DNA of 64,000 bases from an uncultured Alphaproteobacteria bacterium (GTDB lineage: Bacteria > Pseudomonadota > Alphaproteobacteria > UBA11222): assembly GCA_947258435.1 (NCBI GenBank), contig CAMYID010000022.1, positions 2,501 to 66,500 on the forward strand, in the 5' to 3' direction. Each line of letters starts with the position of its first letter. Within the stretch, counting starts at the first letter, position 1. Positions 1-9,517 of the stretch are shown here, one piece after another. The notes beneath the pieces were generated by a model. The model did not search any database and was not told the DNA's origin. It saw only the letters and a program-made list of their open reading frames with translations. The position numbers were made by a program, and so were the translations under genes.

Positions 1-588
1 GAGCTGTTCCGGTTTCAGCCTCCCGGCGAGCCGGATGCGGACTATTTCGACGAAAACGGCAAGACGGCACGCAAGGCGCTGATGAAAACGCCGATCGACG
101 GCGCGAGACTGTCGTCAGGGTTCGGCCCGCGCAAACATCCGATTCTGGGCTATACCCGCATGCATAAAGGCACCGATTTTGCCGCCCCGCGCGGCACGCC
201 CATCATGGCGGCAGGCAACGGGACGGTTGAAATCGCCGGCCGGAATGGCGGTTACGGCAACTACATCCGTATACGCCATAATGGACAGTATAAAACCGCC
301 TATGCCCATTTATCCAAATTCGCCCAAGGCATCCGCAAGGGGGCAAGGGTCCGCCAGGGTCAGACGATCGGTTATGTCGGCAGCACCGGCCGTTCGACAG
401 GACCGCACCTGCATTACGAGGTGCATTTCAACGGAAAACAGGTCAATTCGCGGACATTGAAGCTGCCAACGGGGCGGTCCCTGCAGGATTCAGCACTGGT
501 CGCATTTCATCGCGCGCGCGATGAAATCGCGCAGGAACGCATCGCAATGGGCGCGCGCCCTGTGCAAAGAGCAGATGCCGATGACTGA
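1..588 (+). CDS. M23 family metallopeptidase, C-terminal part (5' end outside window)
   Basis: The reading frame is open from base 1, so only the last 195 residues are present. The visible part is a complete LytM/M23 zinc endopeptidase domain, which cleaves peptidoglycan cross-bridges or acts as a degenerate amidase activator in the periplasm. Zinc-ligand motifs are visible: H and D in MHKGTDFAAP, and HLHYE after the GSTGRSTGP glycine/serine stretch. The lead-in YFDENGK..ARKALMKTP is typical of the alphaproteobacterial long M23 proteins that carry an N-terminal SPOR- or OapA-like region, which would lie upstream. The stop codon overlaps the start of the next gene by 8 bases, suggesting translational coupling. 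The family call is secure; whether it is catalytic or an activator is not decided here. Confidence 0.93.
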   Translation, partial: ELFRFQPPGEPDADYFDENGKTARKALMKTPIDGARLSSGFGPRKHPILGYTRMHKGTDFAAPRGTPIMAAGNGTVEIAGRNGGYGNYIRIRHNGQYKTAYAHLSKFAQGIRKGARVRQGQTIGYVGSTGRSTGPHLHYEVHFNGKQVNSRTLKLPTGRSLQDSALVAFHRARDEIAQERIAMGARPVQRADADD

Positions 589-1210
589 AAATCAGACACA
601 GAATTTCCGTGTACCGCTGATATTGCTTGTCTTACTGATCCCGGTTTTCATCTGGTCCTGGTTCGAGCCTTACGACAGGCTCGTCTGGTGGCTTGAGGCC
701 AGCCCCGCGATAATCGCCATTATCCTGCTGGGCGCGACTGCGCACAGATTCCGGTTTACCGACCTTGTCTATATCCTTGTGGCGCTGCATGCGGTGGTGC
801 TTCTTGTCGGCGCGCACTACACCTATGCACGCATGCCACTTTTCAACTATATCAGCGAGATGCTGGAGCTTGGCCGCAATCACTATGATCGGCTCGGTCA
901 TGTCTTTCAGGGGTTTGTACCCGCCATTGTAGCGCGGGAATTATTGCTGCGCACCTCACCATTGCGACCGGGAAAATGGCTGTTTGCCCTGATCGTGCTG
1001 AGCTGCGCAGGTATCAGCGCAGTCTATGAAATCATCGAATGGCTAAGCGCCGAAATCGGCCATGACGGGTCGGAAGACTTCCTCGGCTCGCAAGGCGATA
1101 TCTGGGATGCGCAGAAAGATATGCTGCTGTGCACGCTGGGTGCGATGGCGGCACTGTTCTTGCTCGCACGCCGCCATGACCGACAGCTTGCCAGGCTAAC
1201 CGCGCGCTAG
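581..1210 (+). CDS. DUF2238 (YjdF-type) integral membrane protein
   Basis: A 209-residue polytopic membrane protein of the DUF2238/YjdF family, whose function is unknown. Hydrophobic segments are visible near the N-terminus (VPLILLVLLIPVFIWSW), then two around AIIAIILLG and LVYILVALHAVVLLVG, then KWLFALIVLSCAGISAVYE and a last one before the basic C-terminus. The conserved acidic/His patches typical of the family are present: NHYDRLGH, YEIIEW and the GSQGDIWDAQKDM block. An in-frame ATG lies at 575; 581 was preferred for its spacing from the AAGAG at 566-570 and gives an ATGACTGA overlap with the upstream M23 gene. It faces ectD tail to tail across 44 bp. Confidence 0.85.
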   Translation: MTENQTQNFRVPLILLVLLIPVFIWSWFEPYDRLVWWLEASPAIIAIILLGATAHRFRFTDLVYILVALHAVVLLVGAHYTYARMPLFNYISEMLELGRNHYDRLGHVFQGFVPAIVARELLLRTSPLRPGKWLFALIVLSCAGISAVYEIIEWLSAEIGHDGSEDFLGSQGDIWDAQKDMLLCTLGAMAALFLLARRHDRQLARLTAR

Positions 1211-1254
1211 ACAGGCATCGGCCTCGCACCGGCGGCACCGGAACACTCCCGGGC

Positions 1255-2127
1255 TCAGCCCTGCCGATGCGCGATGAATTCAGGTCTGGGGACAGTAGCG
1301 CCAAAGGGCTGCACAAGCCGGTTGCTCACCGCATTGAATACAAAGAACGCATTGCTGCGCGGATGCGGCGTAATATTGCTGCTTGAGCCATGCATCAGAT
1401 TGCAATCGAAAAACAGCACAGACCCCGGCGGCCCCGTCACAGAATAGATGCCGCACTGGGAAATCAAATCGGTCAACACCTTGTCATCGGGCGTTCCGAA
1501 ATATTGTTCCTTGAGCGACTGCTTGTAATGGTCGCGCGGTGTCACCCCCGGGCAGCCAACAAACTGGCGATGCGAGCCGGGAACAAGAAGCATCGGCCCG
1601 TTGGTCGCAAAATTCTCACGCAGGGCAAGCACGACGCTGACCGCCCGCATGCGCGGCATGCCGTCTTCCACATGCCAGGTTTCGAAATCGGAGTGCCAGT
1701 AAAACTCCCGCCCGCGAAACCCTGGCTTATAATTCAAACGACTCTGGTGCAGATAGACATCGTCATTCAAAATGAAGTGGACGAAATCAAGGATTCGCGA
1801 ATCGTTCGCCACTGCACCGAAAGCCGCACTGAACAGATGAATATCGAACACCGTGCGAACACAATCGTCCGCACCTGGCTCGGTGATCACCTCTTCATGT
1901 TGACGCAGCGTCTTATCCTGACGGATATGCTGCATCTCGCGATTAAGCGCCGCTACTTCTTCGGAAGAAAACAGTTCAGGGAAAAAACAGAAACCCTGCT
2001 CATCAAACTGCCGGGCTGCGTCTTCCCCATAGGGACAGTTCTGCCATTGACTGTCATACAAGACGGGATCGCGCCGCGACGTGATTTGCGGCGTTGCCCC
2101 GGTTCGCGATGGATAGTCGTTACGCAT
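1255..2127 (-). CDS. ectD: Ectoine hydroxylase
   Basis: Fe(II)/2-oxoglutarate dioxygenase that converts ectoine to 5-hydroxyectoine in the cytoplasm, using O2 and 2-oxoglutarate. The protein is 290 residues, the usual EctD length. The family signature is clear: FYWHSDFETWHVEDGMP at about residues 142-158, giving iron ligands H145 and D147, and the distal ligand H246 in DCNLMHGSS. PGSVLFFD precedes the last ligand, and SNAFFVFNAVSN follows it, as in characterised EctD proteins. It is the last gene of the minus-strand ectABCD cluster, 57 bp after ectC, so the cell can make hydroxyectoine as well as ectoine. Confidence 0.96.
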   Translation of the reverse strand: MRNDYPSRTGATPQITSRRDPVLYDSQWQNCPYGEDAARQFDEQGFCFFPELFSSEEVAALNREMQHIRQDKTLRQHEEVITEPGADDCVRTVFDIHLFSAAFGAVANDSRILDFVHFILNDDVYLHQSRLNYKPGFRGREFYWHSDFETWHVEDGMPRMRAVSVVLALRENFATNGPMLLVPGSHRQFVGCPGVTPRDHYKQSLKEQYFGTPDDKVLTDLISQCGIYSVTGPPGSVLFFDCNLMHGSSSNITPHPRSNAFFVFNAVSNRLVQPFGATVPRPEFIAHRQG

Positions 2128-2184
2128 GGTCTTTCTAGAAGTTTATATGGATTTTCTCCTGCTCTCAAACCGCTGCACGGGACC

Positions 2185-2583
2185 CTATTGACCGGCGACT
2201 TCGGCCTCCGTCGGATAGGCGCCCGTCTCATCATGCACTTCCTTGCCATGTAATGGCGGATTGAACACACAGGCAAACTTGAACTCGGTTTTTGCACGCA
2301 AGATATGCTTGTCATGCTTATCGAGGATGTAAATCGTGCCCGGCGAAATCGGATAAACCTTGCCATCGGCGACGGTTTCAACCTCGCCTTCTCCGGATAT
2401 GCAATAGACGGATTCCAGATGGTTCTTGTACCACATATGGGTTTCGGTTCCCGCATAGATAGTGGTGATATGAAACGAAAACCCCATCCCGTCATCTTTC
2501 AGCAGCAGCCGCGTACTTTCCCAGGTTTTCGAAGTAACCCTGCGATCGGTGCGATCGGCATCCTGCAATTTGCGTACAATCAT
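2185..2583 (-). CDS. ectC: L-ectoine synthase
   Basis: Cupin-fold enzyme that closes N-gamma-acetyl-2,4-diaminobutyrate to ectoine with loss of water. The start chosen is the ATG at 2583 ([16 protein letters not shown]), giving 132 residues, the family norm of about 130; the frame stays open upstream but that extension runs into ectB and is not conserved. Cupin motifs are visible: [21 protein letters not shown], then a second box with [14 protein letters not shown]. The glutamate and histidine iron-ligand region (E in HLESVY, H in KHDKH) is intact. It lies 55 bp downstream of ectB in the same operon. Confidence 0.96.
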   Translation of the reverse strand: MIVRKLQDADRTDRRVTSKTWESTRLLLKDDGMGFSFHITTIYAGTETHMWYKNHLESVYCISGEGEVETVADGKVYPISPGTIYILDKHDKHILRAKTEFKFACVFNPPLHGKEVHDETGAYPTEAEVAGQ

Positions 2584-2638
2584 GATTATTCCATCTTGTG
2601 TATGGTTACGGCTCTTCTGAACAAATAAGACGTTCGCG

Positions 2639-3952
2639 CTATGCGGCCTTGCGGCCAAGCTCCCGCATCACCTGGCCAACAGCCTTGTCCAGAATATCGA
2701 GGCCTTCATCAAGTTCGGCATCGGAAATCGTCAATGGCGGCAGGCACTTTACAACCTGATCCTCAGAGCCGCTTGTCTCGATGATCATATTGTTTTCAAA
2801 GGCGCTGTTGCTGATTGCGCCGGCGATATCACCACTGTCGCATTCAATACCACGCATCATGCCACGGCCTTTTGCCATCAGCTGCTCCTTGCCGTGACGG
2901 TCCACGATATCCTGCAGCCGTTGCGCAAGATGATCGCCCTTGCGTTCGATTTCCCTGCTGAAGCTGTCATCAGCCCAGTAATGGGAAATCGCCTTCTCCG
3001 CGGTGACAAAAGCATGATTATTGCCCCTGAACGTGCCGTTATGCTCGCCCGGCTTCCACTTGTCATATTCGGGTTTGATGAGCGTCACGGCAAAGGGCAG
3101 CCCAAAACCGCTCAGCGATTTCGACAAGGTCACAATGTCAGGGGAGATACCGGCATTGTCAAAACTGAAGAAAGTTCCCGTACGCCCGCAGCCAGCCTGA
3201 ATATCATCGATGATCAACAGCATATCGTGCGCCCGGCACACTTTTTCCAGCCGCTGCAACCAGCTGAAGCTTGCGACATTCAAACCGCCCTCGCCCTGCA
3301 CGGTTTCAACGATCGCGGCCGCAGGCAGATCGAGCCCGCTGCTTGGATCACTCAGCATGGCATCAAGCAGTTCGATCGTATCGAGCTTGTCGCCAAGATA
3401 ATTGTCGAACGGCATCGACGTCGCACCCGTCAGCAACAGACCCGCCGCATCCCGGTGATGGGAATTTCCGGTGGCCGCCATCGCACCGACCGATACGCCA
3501 TGGAACCCGTTTGTGAATGAAATGACATTCTGTCGCCCGGTCACATTGCGCGCCAGCTTCAATGCCGCTTCGACGGCATTGGTGCCCGTGGGGCCGGTGA
3601 ACTGAACCATATAGTCCATATTACGCGGATTGAAGATGTTCTCCCCCAACCGTGACAGGAAAGCTTCCTTGGCGGCGGTATGCAAATCCAGGCTGTGGGT
3701 GATACCGCCACGGCCGATATATTCAAGCAACGCGTCGCGCAGTATCGGGTTGTTATGGCCATAATTCAAACTGCCCGCGCCGGCCAGAAAGTCGATATAG
3801 CGCGTACCCGACTGGTCATAGACAACCGCGCCTTCCGCCCTGTCGAAGATCACCGGAAATGCGCGTGCATAACTCTGAACTTCAGATTCCATTTCCTCGA
3901 AAGTTGTCAGATCCTGCTCTGTGTCAGTTTCCGTTTCCTCGACGATTTGCAT
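2639..3952 (-). CDS. ectB: L-2,4-diaminobutyrate aminotransferase of ectoine synthesis
   Basis: Class III PLP-dependent aminotransferase that makes L-2,4-diaminobutyrate from aspartate beta-semialdehyde and glutamate, the first committed step to ectoine. The protein is 437 residues, somewhat longer at the N-terminus than many EctB proteins (acidic leader [11 protein letters not shown]). The PLP lysine is K278 in [10 protein letters not shown], and the pyridine-ring aspartate lies in [14 protein letters not shown] (D249/D250). [13 protein letters not shown] and [15 protein letters not shown] are family blocks. A good ribosome site, AAAGGTGGAA, precedes the ATG. It is the second gene of the operon, 57 bp after ectA. 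Confidence 0.96.
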   Translation of the reverse strand: MQIVEETETDTEQDLTTFEEMESEVQSYARAFPVIFDRAEGAVVYDQSGTRYIDFLAGAGSLNYGHNNPILRDALLEYIGRGGITHSLDLHTAAKEAFLSRLGENIFNPRNMDYMVQFTGPTGTNAVEAALKLARNVTGRQNVISFTNGFHGVSVGAMAATGNSHHRDAAGLLLTGATSMPFDNYLGDKLDTIELLDAMLSDPSSGLDLPAAAIVETVQGEGGLNVASFSWLQRLEKVCRAHDMLLIIDDIQAGCGRTGTFFSFDNAGISPDIVTLSKSLSGFGLPFAVTLIKPEYDKWKPGEHNGTFRGNNHAFVTAEKAISHYWADDSFSREIERKGDHLAQRLQDIVDRHGKEQLMAKGRGMMRGIECDSGDIAGAISNSAFENNMIIETSGSEDQVVKCLPPLTISDAELDEGLDILDKAVGQVMRELGRKAA

Positions 3953-4009
3953 GATTCCACCTTTGTTAGAATGTTGTTTTCTGGTTTCAGTTGCGACCGC
4001 GCTGCAGCG

Positions 4010-4513
4010 TCACACTGCGGCGACAGGTTCGAACGGCCCGATCTTAAGAAGAAATTCACTGGCATGACCGCCTGCCAGGTGCATATCCTGATCGAAATAT
4101 TTTTCCTCCGCACACTGTGCATCGAGGTTCTTTGCGAACTTTCGGAAAAAAGCCCAGGATGAGGCATTCGTCCGGGTAATCGTCGTATGAACACACCGAA
4201 CTCCGGCATTTTCAGGGCGCCGCAGAATGTGCATCAGCATTTGCCCTGCTACCCCGGTACCACGCGCGGTCTCACCGACCGCGACCTGCCAGACAAATAA
4301 AGTGTCGGGCGCATGCGGCAACCGGTATCCGGACAGAAAACCGACGACCGCCCCTTCTGATTCCGCGACAGCACAACTATCGGCGAAATGCGTGCATTGC
4401 AGCAGATTGCAATAAAGGGAATTGGTATCAAGCGGCGGGCAAGCGGCTATCAGCCGATGCACGGCGACCCCGTCTTCGGCGTCCGGCTTTCGAATTGTCG
4501 GTCCAATGGTCAT
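4010..4513 (-). CDS. ectA: L-2,4-diaminobutyrate N-gamma-acetyltransferase
   Basis: GNAT-fold enzyme that acetylates the gamma-amino group of diaminobutyrate with acetyl-CoA. The protein is 167 residues. Family features: PPLDTNSLYCNLLQC near the N-terminus for substrate binding, VWQVAVGETARGTGVAGQML as the acetyl-CoA loop (R/Q-x-x-G-x-A variant), and TTITRTNASSWAFFRKFA, matching the EctA consensus near the C-terminal helix. It is the first gene of the ectABCD operon. No ectR-type MarR regulator gene and no dedicated aspartokinase (ask_ect) lie next to it. The ribosome site is weak (AATAATTC before ATG). Confidence 0.95.
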   Translation of the reverse strand: MTIGPTIRKPDAEDGVAVHRLIAACPPLDTNSLYCNLLQCTHFADSCAVAESEGAVVGFLSGYRLPHAPDTLFVWQVAVGETARGTGVAGQMLMHILRRPENAGVRCVHTTITRTNASSWAFFRKFAKNLDAQCAEEKYFDQDMHLAGGHASEFLLKIGPFEPVAAV

Positions 4514-4598
4514 TGAATTATTGCAATAGCGCGCAGCCCCGCCTGTGGCGCATGGCTGCCATGTCCTGATTGTATCTGGCCAATGAACATCGCTCCCT

Positions 4599-4627
4599 TA
4601 ACAAACATGTATGACCCCGCATGTCAA
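4599..4627 (-). promoter_or_regulatory. Candidate promoter of the ectABCD operon
   Basis: On the minus strand a perfect TTGACA (4627-4622) is followed after 17 bases by TTGTTA (4604-4599), a poor -10. It lies about 85 bases before the ectA start. The surrounding 4514-4767 stretch is distinctly AT-rich for this genome and otherwise carries no gene. The -35 is seen directly; its use as a promoter is inference. Confidence 0.35.
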
Positions 4628-4718
4628 CAGCCACACATATAATCTTTGTACAGATGGCTATTTACAGTTTACCCATCTTTCATTTGCACGTAAGTGCGGC
4701 GTAGCACAACCGCAGGAT

Positions 4719-4746
4719 CCCCGCCACCAGATGAATCGCGGCGGGG
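4719..4746 (-). terminator. GC-rich stem-loop after clpB
   Basis: CCCCGCC (4719-4725) and GGCGGGG (4740-4746) form a 7-bp stem, extendable by a few pairs with one bulge, with a 14-base loop. It sits 22 bases beyond the clpB stop and before the ect promoter region. There is no following U-run on the minus strand, so it is at best a weak intrinsic terminator. Confidence 0.35.
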
Positions 4747-4767
4747 ACCTGCCAAATTATACGGCGC

Positions 4768-7362
4768 TCAGGCGGCCTGCTTTACGTCCTGTCCGTTGAT
4801 GCGCAGCCCGTCTGCGCCGGCATCAACCGATACTGTTTCGCCATCCCTTATATCCCCGGCCAGCAGCTGTTCGGCAAGCGGGTTCTGCAGACTGCGCTGG
4901 ATAACCCGCTTGAGCGGCCGTGCGCCATAAACCGGGTCATACCCCGCATTCGCCAACCAGTTCAACGCGCCCTCCTGCAACTCCAGGGTGATCTTGCGAT
5001 CCGCAAGCAACTGCTTGAGGTGCCCGATCTGGATTTCCACAATACCCGTCATATTCTCCCGGCTCAGGCGGTTGAAGAGCACAATTTCATCCAGCCGGTT
5101 AAGAAATTCCGGCCGGAAATGCGCGCGGACCACATTCATCACCGCCTCGCGTGCATTCTCTGCAGGCTCGCCATCCGGCAGCGCCGCCAGGTGGTCAGCC
5201 CCCAGATTGGAGGTGAGAATGATGATTGTATTGGTGAAATCCACAGTCCGCCCCTGACCGTCGGTCAGCCGGCCATCATCGAGAACCTGTAACAGGACAT
5301 TGAAGACATCAGGATGCGCTTTTTCGATCTCGTCGAACAGCACGACCTGATAGGGCCGACGGCGAACCGCCTCGGTCAGCGCGCCGCCTTCGTCATAACC
5401 CACATATCCAGGTGGTGCGCCGATCAGCCGGGCGACCGAATGCTTTTCCATATATTCGGACATGTCGATCCGGGCAATTGCACTGTCATCATCGAACAGG
5501 AAGGCTGCCAGCGCCTTTGTCAGCTCGGTCTTGCCGACCCCGGTCGGACCGAGGAACAGGAACGAGCCGATGGGGCGCGACGGATCCTGCAGCCCGGCGC
5601 GCGCGCGGCGCACCGCATGGGCAACAGCACCCAGCGCCTCATCCTGTCCCACCACGCGGTGACCCAGCAGTTCTTCCATCTGCAGCAGCTTTTCACGCTC
5701 GCCTTCCAGCATCTTATCGACCGGAATACCCGTCCAGCGCGACACGATACTGGCAACATGTTCGTCGGTCACCGCCTCTTCAAGGCTGTGCCGCTCGCCG
5801 GCTTCCTCGGCGCCGCGCAGCTTCTGCTCCAGCTCCGGGATCACACCGTAAGAAAGCTCGCCCGCGCGCGCCAGATCACCTTCACGCTGCGCCTGCTGCA
5901 ATTCATTGCGCGCCTGATCGAGCTGCTCCTTGAGCCGGTGCGCCCCGGCAAGCTGCTCCTTTTCCGCCTGCCAGCGCGCGGTCAGATCCGTGGATTGCTG
6001 CTCAAGATCAGCCAGCTCCTTTTCAAGATTTTCCAGCCTGTCTTTGGATCCCTGATCGGTTTCCTTGCGCAATGCCTCGCGTTCGATCTTGAGCTGAATG
6101 ATCCGCCGATCAAGTTCATCGAGCTCTTCGGGCTTGGAATCAACTTCCATGCGCAGCCGGCTTGCCGCCTCATCGACAAGATCAATCGCCTTATCGGGCA
6201 AGAACCGGTCGGAGATGTACCGGTTCGACAGGGTTGCCGCAGACACGATCGCACCATCGGTAATCCGCACACCATGATGCAGCTCATATTTCTCTTTCAG
6301 GCCGCGCAGGATGGAAATTGTATCCTCGACGGTCGGTTCGGCCACAAATACCGGCTGGAAACGGCGGGCAAGCGCGGCATCCTTTTCCACATGCTTGCGA
6401 TATTCATCAAGCGTCGTCGCGCCGATACAGTGCAACTCGCCCCGCGCAAGCGCCGGCTTCAGAAGATTGGAGGCGTCCATGGCCCCTTCCGAGGCACCCG
6501 CGCCGATAATCGTATGCATCTCATCAATGAACAGTACGATTTCGCCGGCAGCACTTGTGACTTCCTCAAGCACCGCCTTCAGCCGCTCTTCAAATTCGCC
6601 GCGATATTTCGCACCGGCGATCAGCGCGCCCATATCAAGCGCCATCAGCTTCTTGTTCTTGAGGCTTTCGGGCACATCGCCATTGATGATGCGCTGGGCC
6701 AGCCCTTCCACGATTGCCGTCTTGCCAACGCCGGGTTCGCCGATCAGAACAGGATTGTTCTTGGTCCGCCGCGACAGCACCTGAATCGTGCGCCGGATTT
6801 CCTCATCCCGGCCGATCACAGGGTCGGTCTTGCCATCGCGTGCCGCGGCGGTCAGGTCGCGCGCATATTTTTTCAGCGCGTCGAAACTTTCCTCCGCTGT
6901 CGGATTATCGGCCGTACGTCCCTTGCGCAGATCATTGATCGCGGCATTGAGCCGTTCGGCGGTGACATTGGCGTCTGCAAGGATTTTCGCTGCTTTCGAC
7001 CCTGCCGCCAGGGCTACTGCCAGCAGTAGCCGTTCGGCGGTGACATAAGCATCGCCCGCCTTTTTCGCCAACTCCTCGGCCTGTTCAAAAAGCTTGGCAA
7101 GCTGCTGGCTGAGATGCAGCTGACCGGCACCCGGACCGCTGGCGGAGGGCATTCTGGCCAGCTCCTCCTCAACCGCGCGGCGGGCCTGCTCGGGATCGCC
7201 GCCGGCCGAACGTATCAGATTGGCCGACAGGCCATCCTCATCGTCAAGCAGCACTTTCAGAATATGTTCGGGGGTATATTGGCCGTGACCGCTCCGCTGG
7301 GCGAGGGTCTGGCCCGCCTGGATCATTCCGCGCGAACGTTCGGTATATTTTTCAAACTGCAT
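4768..7362 (-). CDS. clpB: ATP-dependent protein disaggregase ClpB
   Basis: Hsp100 disaggregase of 864 residues, the standard ClpB length. It threads aggregated proteins through its hexameric pore together with DnaK-DnaJ-GrpE, all encoded later in this window. Visible domains: the N-terminal repeat domain ([15 protein letters not shown] onward), first AAA module with Walker A GEPGVGKT and Walker [10 protein letters not shown], long coiled-coil middle domain rich in E/K/Q (around residues 400-530), second AAA module with GPTGVGKT and [12 protein letters not shown], and the C-terminal D2 domain. Pore loop [13 protein letters not shown] and [13 protein letters not shown] are present. A GAGGT ribosome site precedes the ATG. 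No convincing sigma-32 promoter was found immediately upstream. Confidence 0.98.
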   Translation of the reverse strand: MQFEKYTERSRGMIQAGQTLAQRSGHGQYTPEHILKVLLDDEDGLSANLIRSAGGDPEQARRAVEEELARMPSASGPGAGQLHLSQQLAKLFEQAEELAKKAGDAYVTAERLLLAVALAAGSKAAKILADANVTAERLNAAINDLRKGRTADNPTAEESFDALKKYARDLTAAARDGKTDPVIGRDEEIRRTIQVLSRRTKNNPVLIGEPGVGKTAIVEGLAQRIINGDVPESLKNKKLMALDMGALIAGAKYRGEFEERLKAVLEEVTSAAGEIVLFIDEMHTIIGAGASEGAMDASNLLKPALARGELHCIGATTLDEYRKHVEKDAALARRFQPVFVAEPTVEDTISILRGLKEKYELHHGVRITDGAIVSAATLSNRYISDRFLPDKAIDLVDEAASRLRMEVDSKPEELDELDRRIIQLKIEREALRKETDQGSKDRLENLEKELADLEQQSTDLTARWQAEKEQLAGAHRLKEQLDQARNELQQAQREGDLARAGELSYGVIPELEQKLRGAEEAGERHSLEEAVTDEHVASIVSRWTGIPVDKMLEGEREKLLQMEELLGHRVVGQDEALGAVAHAVRRARAGLQDPSRPIGSFLFLGPTGVGKTELTKALAAFLFDDDSAIARIDMSEYMEKHSVARLIGAPPGYVGYDEGGALTEAVRRRPYQVVLFDEIEKAHPDVFNVLLQVLDDGRLTDGQGRTVDFTNTIIILTSNLGADHLAALPDGEPAENAREAVMNVVRAHFRPEFLNRLDEIVLFNRLSRENMTGIVEIQIGHLKQLLADRKITLELQEGALNWLANAGYDPVYGARPLKRVIQRSLQNPLAEQLLAGDIRDGETVSVDAGADGLRINGQDVKQAA

Positions 7363-7722
7363 TTTCTACCTCATAAGCACGTTTGCCATCCGCGATGCTG
7401 CGCAGATATATGCACCCCGATCGGGCATGCATGGCGACGCCTTCTTCAACAATGCAGCACAAGACGCACTGCCCCGGCCAGCCCCGATCCGGGCGCCAGC
7501 CGCAGGCCTTATTTGGGAAGCTTCGGGGTCTGCTGCAAGGTTGGAAATGCAAAAAGCAGCGGGGCAAATTGCCGCAAATCAACCTGATACGCGGCAGCTC
7601 TGCCAGGAAAGCAGAGCTGTGCCCGCCTGCCGTTGCAGGGCAAAGGTTCCGGTGTCCGCCCCTGCCTGTCCTTCTGATTTTTCGCCGCGGGGTCGCTAAA
7701 CAGGCGGGTCGGGAAATTGCAC
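7363..7722. other. Gene-free stretch between the DUF4167 gene and clpB
   Basis: These 360 bases hold the clpB leader and the 3' flank of the DUF4167 gene. Open frames here are short and have no protein-like composition. The one clear structure is a stem-loop at 7595-7619, listed separately. I see no tRNA-like or riboswitch-like fold. Confidence 0.5.
7595..7619 (-). terminator. Perfect 9-bp stem-loop upstream of clpB
   Basis: CAGCTCTGC (7595-7603), a 7-base loop, then GCAGAGCTG (7611-7619): an exact inverted repeat in the clpB/DUF4167 intergenic region. On the minus strand it follows the DUF4167 stop by about 100 bases. It has no adjacent U-run, so terminator is a guess; a structured clpB leader or protein-binding dyad is also possible. 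Confidence 0.35.
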
Positions 7723-8232
7723 CTAAACCTGTGCGGGCTGCTCATCGGTTTCGGCAGAGGCAGCCGAGTTGGATTCATCTGACGCCGGCGCCGCAGCGGC
7801 AGCGGTTTTGCTCCTGCCGCCCTTTTCATTGCCCGTGTCAGCCGCCTCTTCATCGGTCGCCGCATTATTGGTGCGCCCGTTTCGGCGCCCGCCGCCATTC
7901 GCACGCCGCCCCTCACGTTCCTTCGGTGCCTCCGGATCGGACCCATTTTCCCTGTTCTGGGTCTGGGGCTGGGATTGCGCCTGAGACTGCGCCTGAGCGG
8001 CCGCCATCAAACGGAAATAATGCTCGGCATGCTGCAGATAGTTCTCTGCCCCCACACGATCGCCCGACGCATTAGCGTCACGGGCAAGCGATTGATATTT
8101 CTCATAAATATGGGACGCATTGCCGCGAATTTTCACATCCGGGCCGTTACTGTCAAATGTCCGGTTTGGATTATTGCCATGCGATTTCCGGCCACGGCCG
8201 CGCGCACGCTTATTATTCTGATTGGTTCTCAT
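7723..8232 (-). CDS. DUF4167 domain protein
   Basis: A 169-residue protein of the DUF4167 family, found mainly in alphaproteobacteria and of unknown function. The N-terminal half carries the domain: a basic, Asn/Arg-rich start (NQNNKRARGRGRKSHG), then GNASHIYEKYQSLARDANASGDRVGAENYLQHAEHYFRLM, which is the family hallmark. The C-terminal half is low-complexity (Q/A repeats, then R/G and E/A-rich) and probably disordered. The basic start suggests nucleic-acid binding, but that is inference. It lies in the usual place between prmC and clpB. Confidence 0.88.
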   Translation of the reverse strand: MRTNQNNKRARGRGRKSHGNNPNRTFDSNGPDVKIRGNASHIYEKYQSLARDANASGDRVGAENYLQHAEHYFRLMAAAQAQSQAQSQPQTQNRENGSDPEAPKEREGRRANGGGRRNGRTNNAATDEEAADTGNEKGGRSKTAAAAAPASDESNSAASAETDEQPAQV

Positions 8233-8622
8233 ATTGAGTAGATCTCAGATATCACGTTAAATCCCGCAAATTTGTTGCAGACTGGCTGCATCCAACATCC
8301 GCGGAACAATCGGGCAAAGCCGAAACTGCCCAATCAGTCCCGCATCATCAGCGTTTGTTCAAGGAACGGTTTGGGACGCAAACGCCCCATATAACGCTAT
8401 CGATTATCCATTCCGGTTCTTTCGAAACCGCATTTCACCTGCGATATAGCTGGATAATCGCGAGAGCTTCAAAAGCTCAATCGCTCCGGTGACGTTAGCC
8501 GGTTCCTGTGATATTTCCAACCCTTTTCTCACCGCTAACCGACGCTTTATCCGTTCAAATTCAAAAAAGGGGTCCTGTTTTCCCAAGCTGCGGCAAACAC
8601 TGCATCGAAATTCCTGAAAAAT
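8233..8622. other. Gene-free stretch between prmC and the DUF4167 gene
   Basis: 390 bases with no convincing gene. A 60-codon frame (8404-8586, minus) needs a TTG start, has no ribosome site and no recognisable family. A small dyad, GAGCTT-CAA-AAGCTC, lies near 8464-8478. The region is more AT-rich than its neighbours and presumably carries the promoter of the DUF4167 gene and the 3' end of the prfA-prmC transcript. Confidence 0.4.
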
Positions 8623-9516
8623 TCAGCGCCCGGTCCCGACAATTACCCGCGCCACACCGGCCAAATCCTGCCAGGGCGGATGCACAACCATCCCATGCGT
8701 GCGTAACAGGGATGTGACGGGACCTGCTTGACCCATCCCCACTTCGAGGATCACCGTGCCTGCCGGTTGCAGCAAATCATGCAGCGAATTCGTTATCACC
8801 CGGTAAAAATCGAGACCATCCGCCCCGGCAAAAAGCGCGTCTGCCGGGTCATAGTCGCGCACCTCGGGCGCAAGTTCGGATCTTGCACCGACCGGTATGT
8901 AAGGCGGATTTGCAATAACCAGGTCAAACGGCGCGCCAACACTTTCCTGCCAGCCTTTCCGCAGCAAATCCGCCTGTCGCCATTCACTGCGCCCGTCAAC
9001 CCCGTGGGTTAGCGCATTCTGATGCGCAAGCCGCAGCGCGGCGGGTGAAATATCGATACCTGTCCCGCTTGCCCGCGGCAATTCCGACAGCAGCGCAATC
9101 AGCAAACAGCCGCTGCCGGTTCCCAGATCCGCGATCCGGACAGGCCGCATCGGATCGCCAAGCATGGCAAGTGCGGCTTCAATCACTGCCTCACTATCAG
9201 GGCGCGGATCAAGCGTTGCGCCATTCAGCGCAAATGTCATTGACCAGAATTCACGCCGCCCCAGAATGCGCGACACCGGTTCGCGCTTTTCCCGGCGCGC
9301 GACGAATGCCTCAAACTGCGCCTGCTGCGCCGCGTCGATTGCGCTATCGCCCTGCCGGATCAGGCGTGCCTGATCCCATCCCAATGCAGCCCCCAACAAC
9401 AGCCGGCAGTCCTGCACCGCATTCGGCACCCCGGCAGAAGATAGCCGCCGCGCAGCGATGCGCAACAACTCGTCAATAACGGGCGCAGTCCCGCAGATAT
9501 CCGCGCCGCAACGCAT
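8623..9516 (-). CDS. prmC: Peptide chain release factor N5-glutamine methyltransferase
   Basis: SAM-dependent enzyme that methylates the glutamine of the GGQ motif in release factors RF1 and RF2, needed for efficient termination. Start at 9516 gives 297 residues, near the family norm; the frame is open further upstream but would overlap prfA. Motifs: N-terminal helical domain with DPRPDSEAVIEAAL (usually RPETE), SAM motif I DLGTGSGCLLIAL (130-142), acidic motif GIDIS, and NPPY at 203-206, which clamps the glutamine. It starts one base after the stop of prfA, its substrate gene, a classic operon pairing. Confidence 0.96.
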   Translation of the reverse strand: MRCGADICGTAPVIDELLRIAARRLSSAGVPNAVQDCRLLLGAALGWDQARLIRQGDSAIDAAQQAQFEAFVARREKREPVSRILGRREFWSMTFALNGATLDPRPDSEAVIEAALAMLGDPMRPVRIADLGTGSGCLLIALLSELPRASGTGIDISPAALRLAHQNALTHGVDGRSEWRQADLLRKGWQESVGAPFDLVIANPPYIPVGARSELAPEVRDYDPADALFAGADGLDFYRVITNSLHDLLQPAGTVILEVGMGQAGPVTSLLRTHGMVVHPPWQDLAGVARVIVGTGR

Positions 9517-9517
9517 G

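Noticed and set aside
5314-7029. 571-codon frame on the plus strand opposite clpB
   Set aside because: Antisense shadow of clpB in high-GC DNA; the encoded sequence is unlike any protein family and clpB is unambiguous.
8404-8586. 60-codon frame on the minus strand between prmC and the DUF4167 gene
   Set aside because: Needs a TTG start, has no ribosome-binding site and no recognisable homology.
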